A stretch of DNA of 36,349 nt from Anaerovorax odorimutans DSM 5092 (GCF_000426305.1 NZ_AUFC01000027.1:1-36349), one strand, 5' to 3'. Shown: positions 1 to 7,372, counted from the stretch's first letter. The notes: generated from the letters alone by a model not told the origin. Made by a program: numbers and translations.

Positions 1-138
1 CCAAATGATAAGGCACTTTTAAAGTCCCTTTATCTTGCTACACTTCAAGCCACAAAAAAATGGAGCCAGCCACTTAAAAACTGGGGTAAGGTATATGGTG
101 AATTTTCAATTATGTACGAGGAAAGATTCCAATTTTAA
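1..138 (+). CDS. IS256-family transposase, C-terminal fragment (cut by window edge)
   Basis: The frame is open from base 1 to a TAA at 136-138. The visible residues include SLYLATLQATKKW, NWGKVYGEFSIMYEERF, which match the conserved C-terminal tail of mutator-type (IS256) DDE transposases. The catalytic DDE residues lie upstream of the window and cannot be checked. The reading direction agrees with the inverted repeat at about 268-302 being the right end of the element. The fragment itself shows no frameshift, so the complete copy could be active. Confidence 0.8.
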   Translation, partial: PNDKALLKSLYLATLQATKKWSQPLKNWGKVYGEFSIMYEERFQF

Positions 139-302
139 AAGCAGCAAAATATGGTAATAAATTACATCTTTATTAAAGATGTTCTTGACATGCTTAGAAA
201 AATTTAATATATTGAAAACAGTTAAGGTCAGCTCAAATGAGCCGACCACATTTAAAATCTTATCATAGAAAGTTAATTTACAGACTTTTTTTCATACACT
301 CT
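1..302 (+). mobile_element. IS256-family insertion sequence, right end only
   Basis: The window opens inside an insertion sequence. It contains the last 45 codons of a transposase (1-138), a non-coding 3' tail, and what looks like the right terminal inverted repeat at about 268-302. Read on the reverse strand, that repeat starts GAGTGTATG, continues with an A-run and GTCTGTAAATTAACTTTC, a pattern typical of clostridial IS256-like ends. An imperfect hairpin (GGTC/GACC and GCTC/GAGC arms, 226-247) lies just inside the end. Coding sequence of a different gene begins directly after the repeat, so the element sits inside a former gene. The left end and the target duplication are outside the window. 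Confidence 0.75.
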
Positions 303-1073
303 AACTATGTGAAATTTACTCTGCCTTCTTCTTCTTACGGCAAATTATATTCTGATTATTCATCTTCTAGCAGCTATAATTCAGAGGTAAACGCTTCAAC
401 GAAGTATTATTACGACCAAACGCCATATTTAAAAAACATATCTTTTGTACCAGCAGTGAACTCTACCGGGACAGTGAAGATTACATATACTGGTTATGAT
501 ACTAAAGGTACATCATACACAGGGACAATTGAAATTACTATTTCAAAGTCAAGTACAACCACAACTCCAAGTCCAACAACAACCACAACTCCAACAACAA
601 CCACAACTCCAAGCCAAACTCCAAGTACAACCACAACCACAACAGCGATAACAGCAACTCCGACGAGTTCAAAAGTAGTTGTAGATGGAAAAACCTTATC
701 TTTTGATGCATATAATATCAATAATAACAATTATTTTAAATTAAGAGATATAGCTTATGCAGTAAATGGAACTACAAAGCAGTTTGGAGTGGTATATGAT
801 GCATCTAAAAATGCAGTTAGTCTTACTTCTAATAGTGCATATACAACTGTTGGAGGAGAACTTGCAAAGGGAGATGGGGCATCTAAGACAGCAACTCAGA
901 CTGTTTCACCAATTTATAAAGATGGCAGCTTAGTAAAATTTGAGGCATATAATATTAACGGTAATAATTATTTTAAACTAAGAGATCTCGCAAAAGCATT
1001 TAATATAGGTGTATCATGGAATGCTGCGGAAAATACAGTAGTAATTAATTCTGCAAATAGTTATACAGAATAA
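303..1073 (+). pseudogene. 3' remnant of a secreted/S-layer-like protein with stalk (copper amine oxidase N-like) repeats, truncated by the IS
   Basis: An open frame runs from an ATG at 237, but that ATG lies in the IS tail, inside a hairpin, and the first ~22 codons look like IS end sequence. Protein-like sequence starts at about 303 (NYVKFTLPSSSYGKLY). From there the remnant shows a Ser/Tyr-rich beta-type domain ending SYTGTIEITIS, then a Thr/Pro-rich linker of about 35 residues. Two copies of the copper-amine-oxidase-N-like 'stalk' repeat follow, each with a YNIN(N/G)NNYFKLRD(I/L)A core. Such proteins are normally large, exported and carry a signal peptide, and none is present. I infer that the 5' part of the gene lies beyond the IS, outside the window. 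The fragment could still be made at low level but would not be exported. Confidence 0.7.
554..646 (+). repeat. Thr/Pro-encoding tandem microsatellite (ACAACCACAACTCCA-type units)
   Basis: Short in-frame units of the type ACAACCACAACTCCA/ACAACAACC recur and encode the TTTTTP linker between two domains of the truncated surface protein. Such simple repeats can change length by slippage. Because units are multiples of three, changes would alter linker length without shifting the frame. Confidence 0.7.
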
Positions 1074-1152
1074 AGAAGATTATCTTAGGGGAGATATCAA
1101 ATGCTCTTAAATGGAATTTAATATTAGGATAGAAATTTGTTTAAAAAGCAAT

Positions 1153-1187
1153 AAGGTGCTTAGCTGATTTTATTCGGCAAGCACCTT
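1153..1187 (-). terminator. Hairpin terminator, mainly for the reverse-strand RHH gene
   Basis: The arms AAGGTGCTT (1153-1161) and AAGCACCTT (1179-1187) form a 9-bp perfect stem. On the reverse strand it is followed closely by CTTTTT, giving a normal Rho-independent terminator 33 bases after the stop of the RHH gene. The forward side has only a weak T tract. Confidence 0.6.
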
Positions 1188-1219
1188 TCTACATTTTAGG
1201 TTGTTATTCTCTTAGAGAA

Positions 1220-1375
1220 TTATTCATAAGAGCCCTTGTTGTTTTCTAGATGATTTCTAAGTAAAAGATTGATGTACTGAGAAAACGAACGATCATCTTG
1301 CTCCGCAAGGTCTTTCAGTTTGTCCACTATGTCGCTATCTAAAGTCACACTGACTTTTACCTTTAATGGTTTCAT
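1220..1375 (-). CDS. Small ribbon-helix-helix DNA-binding protein (51 aa)
   Basis: A 51-codon frame starts ATG at 1375 and ends TAA at 1220. It has a good site GGGGTG seven bases upstream and a terminator downstream. The protein reads MKPLKVKVSVTLDSDIVDKL, then KDLAEQDDRSFSQYINLLLR. That is one beta strand (KVKVSVTLD) followed by two helices, the pattern of MetJ/Arc/CopG-type proteins that bind DNA as dimers through the strand. These are often antitoxins or plasmid/transposon regulators. No toxin-like partner is visible on either side; the neighbours are IS debris and unrelated genes. It may be an orphan antitoxin or a small repressor. The fold assignment is fairly sure and the role is unknown. 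Confidence 0.7.
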   Translation of the reverse strand: MKPLKVKVSVTLDSDIVDKLKDLAEQDDRSFSQYINLLLRNHLENNKGSYE

Positions 1376-1472
1376 ATTTTTCACCCCTATTAAAAGATAG
1401 CACTTAATCTTATTCTGTATTGACTTATCATATAAAGTAGGATAAAGTAAGACTAAAAAAGGAAGTGAATTT

Positions 1473-1613
1473 ATGAATAATTATAGATGTAGTTTTATTG
1501 GAATCAGAAAACTACCCCCGAGTAAAATATTTTTTAATAGTAATATTCTAAATTATAAATTTTTATCTTATAAAAGATTGCATTTTTATCATATAAATAT
1601 AAAATATAATTAA
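1473..1613 (+). pseudogene. Possible remnant of a SLOG/YpsA-like (DUF1273) gene, 46 aa
   Basis: A 46-codon frame with a good site (AAAGGAAGTG) starts at 1473. The first residues MNNYRCSFIGIRKLPPSKI resemble the N-terminus of YpsA/DUF1273 SLOG proteins, usually CCFTGHRxxP. Here the conserved His is Ile and the rest of the domain is missing. The remaining residues are Asn/Lys/Tyr/Phe-rich, like translated AT-rich spacer. I infer a decayed 5' end; it could also be a chance ORF with a good ribosome site. Confidence 0.3.
1578..1605 (+). promoter_or_regulatory. Candidate sigma-A promoter for the 1660 gene
   Basis: TTGCAT (1578-1583) and TAAAAT (1600-1605) are spaced by 16 bases, with the start codon at 1660. 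The region is very AT-rich, so chance matches are likely. Confidence 0.35.
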
Positions 1614-1659
1614 TACAATATTTAGTAGAAAATATGATTTGATAGATGGGGGAGTTATT

Positions 1660-2124
1660 ATGTGCAGAGAAATGAGACGAAAAGACAGATTATTATCAGA
1701 GATAGAAATAGACGAGATAATGAGAAATTCAGAATATGGAATTTTGTCTACTGTAGGAGAAAAAGAAGTACCTTATGGTATACCACTGAATTATGTTTAT
1801 AAAGACGGAAATATATATTTTCATTGTGCATTAACCGGTCACAAATTGGATAACATTAAATTTAACAATAGTGTTTCTTTTTGTGTGGTTAATGATGTAA
1901 AATTAATAGCTGAATCTTTTACTACCAAATTCAAAAGTGTTATTTGCTTTGGTAAAGTTGATGAAGTTTCTGGTGAGAAGAAGCAAGAAATATTTATTTC
2001 CTTAATAGAGAAGTTTTCAGGAGATTTTAAAGAAGAAGGTATAGAATATATAAAAAAAGTGGGAGATAAAGCCAAGATCTTTTGCATTAAGGTGGACTAT
2101 ATGACCGGAAAAGGTAATAAATAA
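1660..2124 (+). CDS. Pyridoxamine 5'-phosphate oxidase-like (NimA-type) flavin-binding protein
   Basis: A 154-residue protein of the split-barrel PNPOx-like superfamily. Typical N-terminal features are MCREMRRKDR, then ILSTVGEKEVPYGIPLNYVY and IYFHCALTGHKLDNI, the last matching the flavin-binding GHKxDNI motif of NimA-type proteins. Family members bind FMN or heme; some reduce 5-nitroimidazoles, but most have no proven substrate. An ATG at 1639 is in frame, but the GGGGGAG site at 1648-1653 serves the ATG at 1660, which also gives the usual family N-terminus. A hotdog thioesterase follows after 47 bases and is probably co-transcribed. The family call is firm; the exact activity is unknown. 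Confidence 0.85.
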   Translation: MCREMRRKDRLLSEIEIDEIMRNSEYGILSTVGEKEVPYGIPLNYVYKDGNIYFHCALTGHKLDNIKFNNSVSFCVVNDVKLIAESFTTKFKSVICFGKVDEVSGEKKQEIFISLIEKFSGDFKEEGIEYIKKVGDKAKIFCIKVDYMTGKGNK

Positions 2125-2171
2125 ATATTAATATCATTGGATAAATTATATAGGAAGGAATTTATATACAA

Positions 2172-2624
2172 ATGATAGATAATCAAAAAAAGATGGAAGA
2201 AGTAGCAAGAGCTTCTGTAAATGAAGTATACGAAAAGCAGGTAGGCAGGGTGAATCATCTTATGGAACCTAAATTCATTGGGTGCAGCTATGAGGATCAG
2301 AGTGTCAGTATTGGATTTCCCATACTTGAGTGGGAACTTAACAGAGTGGGTATACTGCATGGGGGTGCATTAGGTGCCATGTTTGATTTTACATTAGGTA
2401 TACTTACAAGATTTTATGCAGGATTAAACTTTTCACCAACTATAAGTTTAGAGACAACTTTTTTAAAGTCCATCCCTTTTAAAGATGAATTAATTGTAAA
2501 GGGAAGAGTAGTATATTTAGGAAGAAATATTACACATTTATATGGAGAAGCTTATATAAAAAGCTCTGGTAAACTTGCAGCAACAGCAAAAGCTAGTTAT
2601 ATGAATATCGACACAAAAAAATAA
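2172..2624 (+). CDS. PaaI-family hotdog-fold thioesterase
   Basis: A 150-residue single-domain hotdog protein. The segment VGILHGGALGAMFDFTLG (residues ~59-76) is the conserved HGG turn plus central helix of PaaI/acyl-CoA thioesterase proteins. The strands SLETTFLKSI and LIVKGRVVYLGRNITHLYGEA follow as expected. Such enzymes hydrolyse acyl- or aryl-CoA thioesters. A phenylacetate-CoA-ligase-like gene lies downstream, so a role in clearing aryl-CoA esters is possible. However, about 390 bases and a terminator separate them, so shared transcription is not supported. The site AGGAAGG lies 11-13 bases before the ATG. Confidence 0.85.
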   Translation: MIDNQKKMEEVARASVNEVYEKQVGRVNHLMEPKFIGCSYEDQSVSIGFPILEWELNRVGILHGGALGAMFDFTLGILTRFYAGLNFSPTISLETTFLKSIPFKDELIVKGRVVYLGRNITHLYGEAYIKSSGKLAATAKASYMNIDTKK

Positions 2625-2718
2625 TATAACAGATTAATAAATAATGTTTTTAAATTTAAATTTTATAAAAGTCTCTATATATTATAAGCACTTGTTATAT
2701 GCACTTGAAACATATATA

Positions 2719-2738
2719 TAGTTATGATATCATAACTA
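2719..2738. promoter_or_regulatory. Perfect 20-bp palindrome (operator candidate)
   Basis: TAGTTATGAT is followed directly by its exact reverse complement ATCATAACTA. It overlaps the expected -10/start region of the candidate unit above, which is where a dimeric repressor would bind. The binding protein is unknown. Confidence 0.5.
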
Positions 2739-2792
2739 AAGTAGGGTAAGTAGTGTAGTAGAAAACATTTTAAAATAAATCATATTAATCAG

Positions 2793-2827
2793 AACCGATA
2801 CTTCTATTTACGTGGTGTCGGTTTTTA
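2793..2827 (+). terminator. Rho-independent terminator
   Basis: AACCGATAC (2793-2801) pairs with GTGTCGGTT (2815-2823), a 9-bp stem with one G-T pair, followed by TTTAG. It lies about 170 bases after the thioesterase stop and 190 bases before the ligase start. Confidence 0.65.
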
Positions 2828-2896
2828 GTATTTGAGTTGATATTCAGAATTAATATTGACGAAATATCCAAAAAACATATGAAAAGTTAATATCAA

Positions 2897-2924
2897 AATA
2901 TTGGGTAGTGAAACTGCCAATATT
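2897..2924. other. Inverted repeat upstream of the ligase gene
   Basis: AATATTGG (2897-2904) and CCAATATT (2917-2924) form 8-bp perfect arms with a 12-base loop. There is no T tract, so it is not a terminator. It may be an operator or leader structure for the operon starting at 3017. Confidence 0.35.
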
Positions 2925-3016
2925 AGCAATTATAAAACGTTGATTTCTTTAATTGCACTTTTTTACGTTATCAGTACTTAGTGTTTAAATAGTTTACTTA
3001 GGAGGTTTGTAGCAAA

Positions 3017-4330
3017 ATGAGTGGCAACAAAATTTGGAGTAAGGAAGAAGTTTTTGACAGAGAGCAATTTAGAGCAGTTCAGCTTGAAAGATTGAAGAAA
3101 ACTGTAAAAAGGGTATATGAAAAAGTACCTCATTATAAAGAGAAATTTCAGGAAGTTGGAATAGAACCAGGTGATATTAATACATTAGAAGATATACAAA
3201 AGCTTCCATTTACGGTTAAAACAGATTTTAGAGATAATTATCCTTTTGGTCTGTTTGCTTCAGAAAAGAAAGATATTGTGAGATTCCATGCTTCATCCGG
3301 TACGACTGGGAAACCAACTGTTGTAGGATATACAAGAAAAGATATGGAAACTTGGAGTGAGCTTATTGCAAGAATTGTAACTATGGCAGGAGTAACAGAA
3401 GAAGATACAGCACAGATTTCTTTTGGTTATGGACTTTTTACAGGTGCTTTTGGTTTACACCATGGTTTAGAAAGAGTTGGAGCTTCAGTTATTCCAATGT
3501 CAAGCGGTAATACGAAGAAGCAGATTATGATTATGAAAGATTTTGGTACAACCGCATTGATAAGCACGCCATCTTATGCGTTACATATGGCTGAGATTGC
3601 AAAAGAAATGGGAATCGATCCAAAGAATGATTTAGGTTTAAAGTGGGGTTTATTTGGAGGAGAAGGTTCTACAGAAGCAATGCGAAATGAATTAAATGAA
3701 CGTTGGGGAATTTTTTCAACAGAAAATTATGGAATGAGTGAATTAATGGGTCCTGGAGTTGCAGGTGAATGTAAAGCCCTTAAAGGTATGCATATTAATG
3801 AAGATCATTTTATACCTGAAATTATTGATCCAAATACAGGCAAAGTATTAGGTGAAGGTGAAGTTGGAGAATTGGTAATTACAACAGTTTCAAAAGAAGC
3901 ATTGCCAATTATCAGATACCGTACAAAGGACATAACTTCTTTACACTATGAGAAATGTGATTGTGGAAGAACAACTGTAAGAATGTCAAAAATACAAGGA
4001 AGATCTGACGACATGTTGATCTTGGGAGGGGTAAATGTGTTCCCTTCACAGATTGAAGAAGTATTATTAAATACAGAGGGAATAGGGCCACACTATCAGA
4101 TAAAGGTTTTCAAAAAAGGATATCTTGACAAAATACAAGTTGACGTAGAACTTATAGATGATAGCCTGGTAGATTCATTTTCAAAGCTTGAAAGCCTAAG
4201 TCAGAAGATCAGAAATAAATTAAGAACCGTACTGGGAATAGACTCAAAAGTAAATTTAGTAGAGCCAAGATCACTTGCCAGATTTGAAGGAAAAGCAAAG
4301 AGAGTCATAGATATGAGGGAGGGCAAATAA
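3017..4330 (+). CDS. Phenylacetate-CoA ligase family (PaaK-like) adenylate-forming enzyme
   Basis: 437 residues, the usual length for PaaK. The P-loop HASSGTTGKPT (about residues 92-102) binds ATP phosphates. YGMSELMGPGV is the A5-type motif and LPIIRYRTKDIT the hinge region; CDCGRT and the C-terminal lid with a conserved Lys (EGKAKRV) follow. The enzyme makes an acyl-AMP and then an aryl-CoA, releasing AMP and PPi. In amino-acid-fermenting clostridia this type is commonly paired with an ACT-domain protein and thought to act on aryl acids from aromatic amino acids. The site AGGAGG lies 11 bases before the ATG. The stop overlaps the next ATG (TAATG). The substrate cannot be told from sequence. 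Confidence 0.9.
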   Translation: MSGNKIWSKEEVFDREQFRAVQLERLKKTVKRVYEKVPHYKEKFQEVGIEPGDINTLEDIQKLPFTVKTDFRDNYPFGLFASEKKDIVRFHASSGTTGKPTVVGYTRKDMETWSELIARIVTMAGVTEEDTAQISFGYGLFTGAFGLHHGLERVGASVIPMSSGNTKKQIMIMKDFGTTALISTPSYALHMAEIAKEMGIDPKNDLGLKWGLFGGEGSTEAMRNELNERWGIFSTENYGMSELMGPGVAGECKALKGMHINEDHFIPEIIDPNTGKVLGEGEVGELVITTVSKEALPIIRYRTKDITSLHYEKCDCGRTTVRMSKIQGRSDDMLILGGVNVFPSQIEEVLLNTEGIGPHYQIKVFKKGYLDKIQVDVELIDDSLVDSFSKLESLSQKIRNKLRTVLGIDSKVNLVEPRSLARFEGKAKRVIDMREGK

Positions 4331-4761
4331 TGTTAATTAAACAAATTTCAATTTTTACACAAAATAAAAAGGGAAGTTTATCACAAATAACAGAGATTTT
4401 AGATGCTCATAAAATTGATATAAGAGCTATTGCAATATTCGATACAACAGAGTATGGGATATTGAGGATGGTAGTAGATGATCCTGATAAAGCAGTAGAG
4501 CTGTTAAAAGCAGAAGGTATTGTTGCAAAAGTCAGTAAAGTTATTGCTGTTGAGCCTGAAGATAAGCCAGGTGCATTAAATGAAATTTTTACAGTATTGA
4601 GAGATAATGATCTTAATATAGAATATATATATTCCTTTGTTATGAGAAAAACAGAGATGCCATACATTGTATTAAAATTAGACAATCAAGAAACAGCAGT
4701 AAATATTTTGGTGGAAAATGGTATTAATGTAGTAAACAAAGATGATATTTATGCGAAGTAA
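4330..4761 (+). CDS. Tandem ACT-domain amino-acid-binding protein
   Basis: 143 residues made of two ACT domains, about 1-68 and 70-140, with no enzymatic domain. Each starts with a typical ligand-loop strand: ISIFTQNKKGSLSQITEIL and IAVEPEDKPGALNEIFTVL, both with the ...GxLxxI element that binds amino acids at dimer interfaces. It overlaps the upstream ligase gene by one base, so translation is probably coupled. I infer that it senses an amino acid, perhaps an aromatic one, and modulates the ligase or its pathway. The family is sure; the ligand is unknown. Confidence 0.88.
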   Translation: MLIKQISIFTQNKKGSLSQITEILDAHKIDIRAIAIFDTTEYGILRMVVDDPDKAVELLKAEGIVAKVSKVIAVEPEDKPGALNEIFTVLRDNDLNIEYIYSFVMRKTEMPYIVLKLDNQETAVNILVENGINVVNKDDIYAK

Positions 4762-4782
4762 GAAAGAGCTGGGGAACAATTA

Positions 4783-6447
4783 ATGAATGTTTTACTACAA
4801 AAGAAAAATATACTTGTTATAGGTCATAAAAATCCAGATACCGATTCGATTTGTTCTGCAATTGCATATGCGAATTTAAAAAATAAGATTAGTGATGATG
4901 TATACATTGCAAAACGTGCAGGAAAAATTAATGAAGAAACACAATATGTCTTAAAACAATTCGAAATAGAAATACCTGAATATATAGAGGATGTCGGTAC
5001 TCAGATTAAAGATATTGAAATTAGAAATTTAGATGGAGTTTCTAAGGAGATTTCATTAAAAAAAGCATGGCATTTAATGCGTGAAAAAAATGTAGTAACA
5101 TTGCCTATTATTACTAATGATAATTACTTGGAAGGCTTGATTACAATAAAAGATTTGGTTACGTCTTATATGGATGTATATGATAATCGAATATTATCAA
5201 AGGCTGAAACACCATATAAAAATATTTTAGAAACATTAGACGGTACTTTAGTAGTTGGTGATGAATCTGGATACTTTGACAAAGGTAAAATTGTCATTGC
5301 GACATCAAATCCCGATTTAATGGAAGGGTTTATTGAAGAAAATGATATAGTTCTTTTAGGAAATAGATACGAATCTCAGTTCTGTGCTATTGAAATGAAA
5401 GCTTCTGTATTAGTAGTTTGTGCAAATCATCCTATTTCAGCTACTATAAAGAAATTAGCATCAGAAAGAGGATGCGTTATGATAAGTACCCCACATGATA
5501 CCTTTACTGCTGCCAGACTTATTAATCAGAGCACACCTATTGATTATTTTATGCGCCGAAGCGGCTTAGTTACATTTCAAAGAGATGATTACATGGAAGA
5601 CATTAAAATCGTAATGGGGAAAAAAAGGTATCGAGATTTTCCAGTTTTAGATGAGAATGGTAAGTATTGCGGAATGATTTCCAGAAGATATTTGCTTGAT
5701 ATGGATCATAAGAAAGTAATTTTAGTTGATCATAATGAAAAATCTCAAGCAGTAGACGGGCTTGAAGAAGCAGAAATTTTAGAGATAATTGACCATCACA
5801 GACTGGGTAATTTAGAAACTATTAATCCTGTATTCTTTAGGAATCAACCTCTTGGATGTACAGCAACTATTATATATCAGATGTATCAGGAAAATTGCAT
5901 TGAAATAGATAAAAAAACGGCAGGCCTTTTATGTGCTGCAATTATTTCAGATACTCTTATGTATCGTTCTCCTACTTGTACACCTATGGATATAAATGCA
6001 GCAGAAGAATTGGCAAAAAGAGCAGGCATTGATGTAGATAATTTTGCAAAAGAGATGTTTCAGGCAGGAAGCAGTTTAAAAGAGAAAACAATAGAAGAAG
6101 TCTTTAATCAAGATTTTAAAACTTTTAAAGTAAATGATATGACTTTTGGAGTAGGTCAAATAAATTCTATGAATGAAAATGAACTGGCAGATATAAAGGA
6201 AAGGCTAACACCTTATATTAAAGAAAGCTGTATTGAGCAAAAACAGGACATGCAGTTATTCATGTTAACAAATATTATTGAAGAAACAACGCAACTGATT
6301 TATACAGGATTACAAGCTAAAGAAATAATTTCCATGGCTTTTCCATTAGCAGAAGAATTAGAAAATATATACTTGCTTAAAGGTGTTGTATCTAGAAAAA
6401 AACAACTTATCCCGGCTTTAATATCTGCAATTCAAAGATTACAATGA
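4783..6447 (+). CDS. ppaC: Manganese-dependent family II inorganic pyrophosphatase with CBS and DRTGG domains
   Basis: 554 residues. The DHH phosphoesterase core starts VIGHKNPDTDSICSAIAYA (residues 13-31). It is interrupted by a CBS motif (~70-130), a DRTGG-type domain (~140-250) and a second CBS motif (~255-305). The core resumes with VDHNEKSQAV and IIDHHRLGN, and a DHHA2 domain follows (~410-554). Family II enzymes hydrolyse PPi to phosphate with Mn2+/Co2+. CBS/DRTGG forms in clostridia are inhibited by AMP/ADP and activated by ATP or diadenosine polyphosphates. It lies 21 bases after the ACT gene, in the operon of an AMP- and PPi-producing ligase, so it probably helps pull that reaction forward. 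The metal-binding motifs are intact. Confidence 0.9.
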   Translation: MNVLLQKKNILVIGHKNPDTDSICSAIAYANLKNKISDDVYIAKRAGKINEETQYVLKQFEIEIPEYIEDVGTQIKDIEIRNLDGVSKEISLKKAWHLMREKNVVTLPIITNDNYLEGLITIKDLVTSYMDVYDNRILSKAETPYKNILETLDGTLVVGDESGYFDKGKIVIATSNPDLMEGFIEENDIVLLGNRYESQFCAIEMKASVLVVCANHPISATIKKLASERGCVMISTPHDTFTAARLINQSTPIDYFMRRSGLVTFQRDDYMEDIKIVMGKKRYRDFPVLDENGKYCGMISRRYLLDMDHKKVILVDHNEKSQAVDGLEEAEILEIIDHHRLGNLETINPVFFRNQPLGCTATIIYQMYQENCIEIDKKTAGLLCAAIISDTLMYRSPTCTPMDINAAEELAKRAGIDVDNFAKEMFQAGSSLKEKTIEEVFNQDFKTFKVNDMTFGVGQINSMNENELADIKERLTPYIKESCIEQKQDMQLFMLTNIIEETTQLIYTGLQAKEIISMAFPLAEELENIYLLKGVVSRKKQLIPALISAIQRLQ

Positions 6448-6475
6448 AGTTAGAACAGATTCTAATTTGTTCTAG

Positions 6476-7042
6476 CTAGAAACTAAATTTTAAAATTCCA
6501 TCTAAGCTGCTCACATACTTGAGTTCAATTTCAGATGGGATTTTTTTTATAAAATTAATATCGTCTAAATTTAAAGTTATTAAATTACCGTGTACTTCTG
6601 CAAAAGATATATTACTCATTTCTATGGCAGTTTTCAAATAAGGACCTTTTAATGCAGCTGTTTTCAAGGCTAAACTTTGTACCATATTCCCAAGTGATTT
6701 TACATCTTCTTGGTAATTAAAAGTAATTTGATGTGTTAAGTTATTAAAGGTGAAATCTTCTATGGTAAGCATATATTTTGCATTTATTTCACCTAATTGC
6801 TTTAAATTTAAAGTAGCATCAATAAATACAGTTCCATTGCTGAAGATAATGTTATAGTCATCTAAATAGGGTGTTGCCTTATCCATAATGAGCATTTTTA
6901 AATCTTTATTAAATAAATCTTGGGGAATAGCCAAAATACCCTTTTCTATATCTTCAGCAGAAAAATTATTTAAAAGTTCTCCTAACTCCAGTTTGTTTCT
7001 AATTATAAATCCCAATAATTTTTTATAACCACTATTTGTCAT
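6476..7042 (-). CDS. Conserved-looking hypothetical protein, 188 aa
   Basis: I do not recognise this protein. It has no signal peptide, no membrane segment and no cysteine. It alternates amphipathic strands such as YMLTIEDFTFNNLTHQITF and NLITLNLDDINFIKKIPSEI, suggesting a beta-rich domain like LmeA/DUF2993 lipid-binding proteins, but this is only a resemblance. A GTG at 7051 is possible. The ATG at 7042 is better placed after GAGGTG at a normal distance. It converges on the pyrophosphatase operon, with 28 bases between stops, and diverges from speD. The two 3' ends share a terminator region (6451-6548). Confidence 0.7.
   Translation of the reverse strand: MTNSGYKKLLGFIIRNKLELGELLNNFSAEDIEKGILAIPQDLFNKDLKMLIMDKATPYLDDYNIIFSNGTVFIDATLNLKQLGEINAKYMLTIEDFTFNNLTHQITFNYQEDVKSLGNMVQSLALKTAALKGPYLKTAIEMSNISFAEVHGNLITLNLDDINFIKKIPSEIELKYVSSLDGILKFSF
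6493..6548 (+). terminator. Forward terminator inside the 3' end of the convergent gene
   Basis: AAATTCCATCT (6493-6503) pairs with AGATGGGATTT (6533-6543) with one T-G pair and is followed by a run of eight T. It is well placed to end the ligase-ACT-pyrophosphatase transcript, but it lies within the coding region of the opposite gene. The loop is long (29 bases). A smaller stem, TAGAACA/TGTTCTA at 6451-6474, precedes it. Confidence 0.5.
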
Positions 7043-7117
7043 TAGTAACACCTCACTCTTTTTATATAGTAAATACGCTTTTTAATATTACAAGAATATC
7101 AAAAATCACATTAATTG

Positions 7118-7148
7118 TTGGCACAATTTAAATTTTTTAAATTGCCAA
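7118..7148. promoter_or_regulatory. Inverted repeat in the speD upstream region
   Basis: TTGGC-AC-AATTTAAA on the left mirrors TTTAAATT-GCCAA on the right, about 13 bases per arm with a 2-base bulge. It sits between the divergent unknown gene (7042) and speD (7373). No T tract of terminator type follows, so an operator is more likely. The rest of 7052-7372 is AT-rich and shows only a small GAAATC/GATTTC hairpin (7156-7170) and promoter elements. Confidence 0.4.
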
Positions 7149-7289
7149 GCCCATAGAAATCTTTGATTTCATTTTTATTCTTTTTTTATTTTAAATACAT
7201 TTATTAGGTTATTATAACACATATTAAAGTGTATAATCCTTTAGTTAAAAATTTGATTTATTTACTAAAAAACTTTTAGTTAAATTTCA

Positions 7290-7318
7290 TTGCATTATTG
7301 TAAAACAAGTGTTAAAAT
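7290..7318 (+). promoter_or_regulatory. Promoter of speD-speE
   Basis: TTGCAT (7290-7295) and TAAAAT (7313-7318) with 17-base spacing give an expected start near 7325, 48 bases before the speD start. A TATAAT at 7232-7237 is an alternative but has a poor -35. Confidence 0.5.
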
Positions 7319-7372
7319 ATCATCTTGAATTATATATATCAAATAATTCAGAAAGAAGGTGTATAGTATAAA

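Larger units (their letters stand above)
2692..2827 (+). ncRNA. Candidate ~100-nt transcription unit: small RNA or attenuated leader
   Basis: Within the gene-free stretch 2625-3016 three signals line up. TTGTTA (2692-2697) and TATATA (2715-2720) have 17-base spacing. A perfect 20-bp palindrome (2719-2738) covers the expected start near 2727. A terminator hairpin with T-tail ends at 2827. No ORF with a start codon is visible between. It could be an independent sRNA, or a leader whose terminator controls the operon starting at 3017. No known riboswitch core was recognised. Confidence 0.35.

Noticed and set aside
237..302. The ATG at 237 as true start of a 278-aa protein
   Set aside because: It lies in the IS tail within a hairpin, and the following ~22 codons do not resemble protein sequence. 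Recognisable domain sequence begins only after the IS end.
494..730. Reverse-strand Val-rich frame opposite the Thr linker
   Set aside because: It is the mirror of the ACAACC repeat and has no ribosome site; low-complexity artefact.
2097..2360. Reverse-strand frame across two forward genes
   Set aside because: It overlaps the ends of well-supported genes and has no family resemblance.
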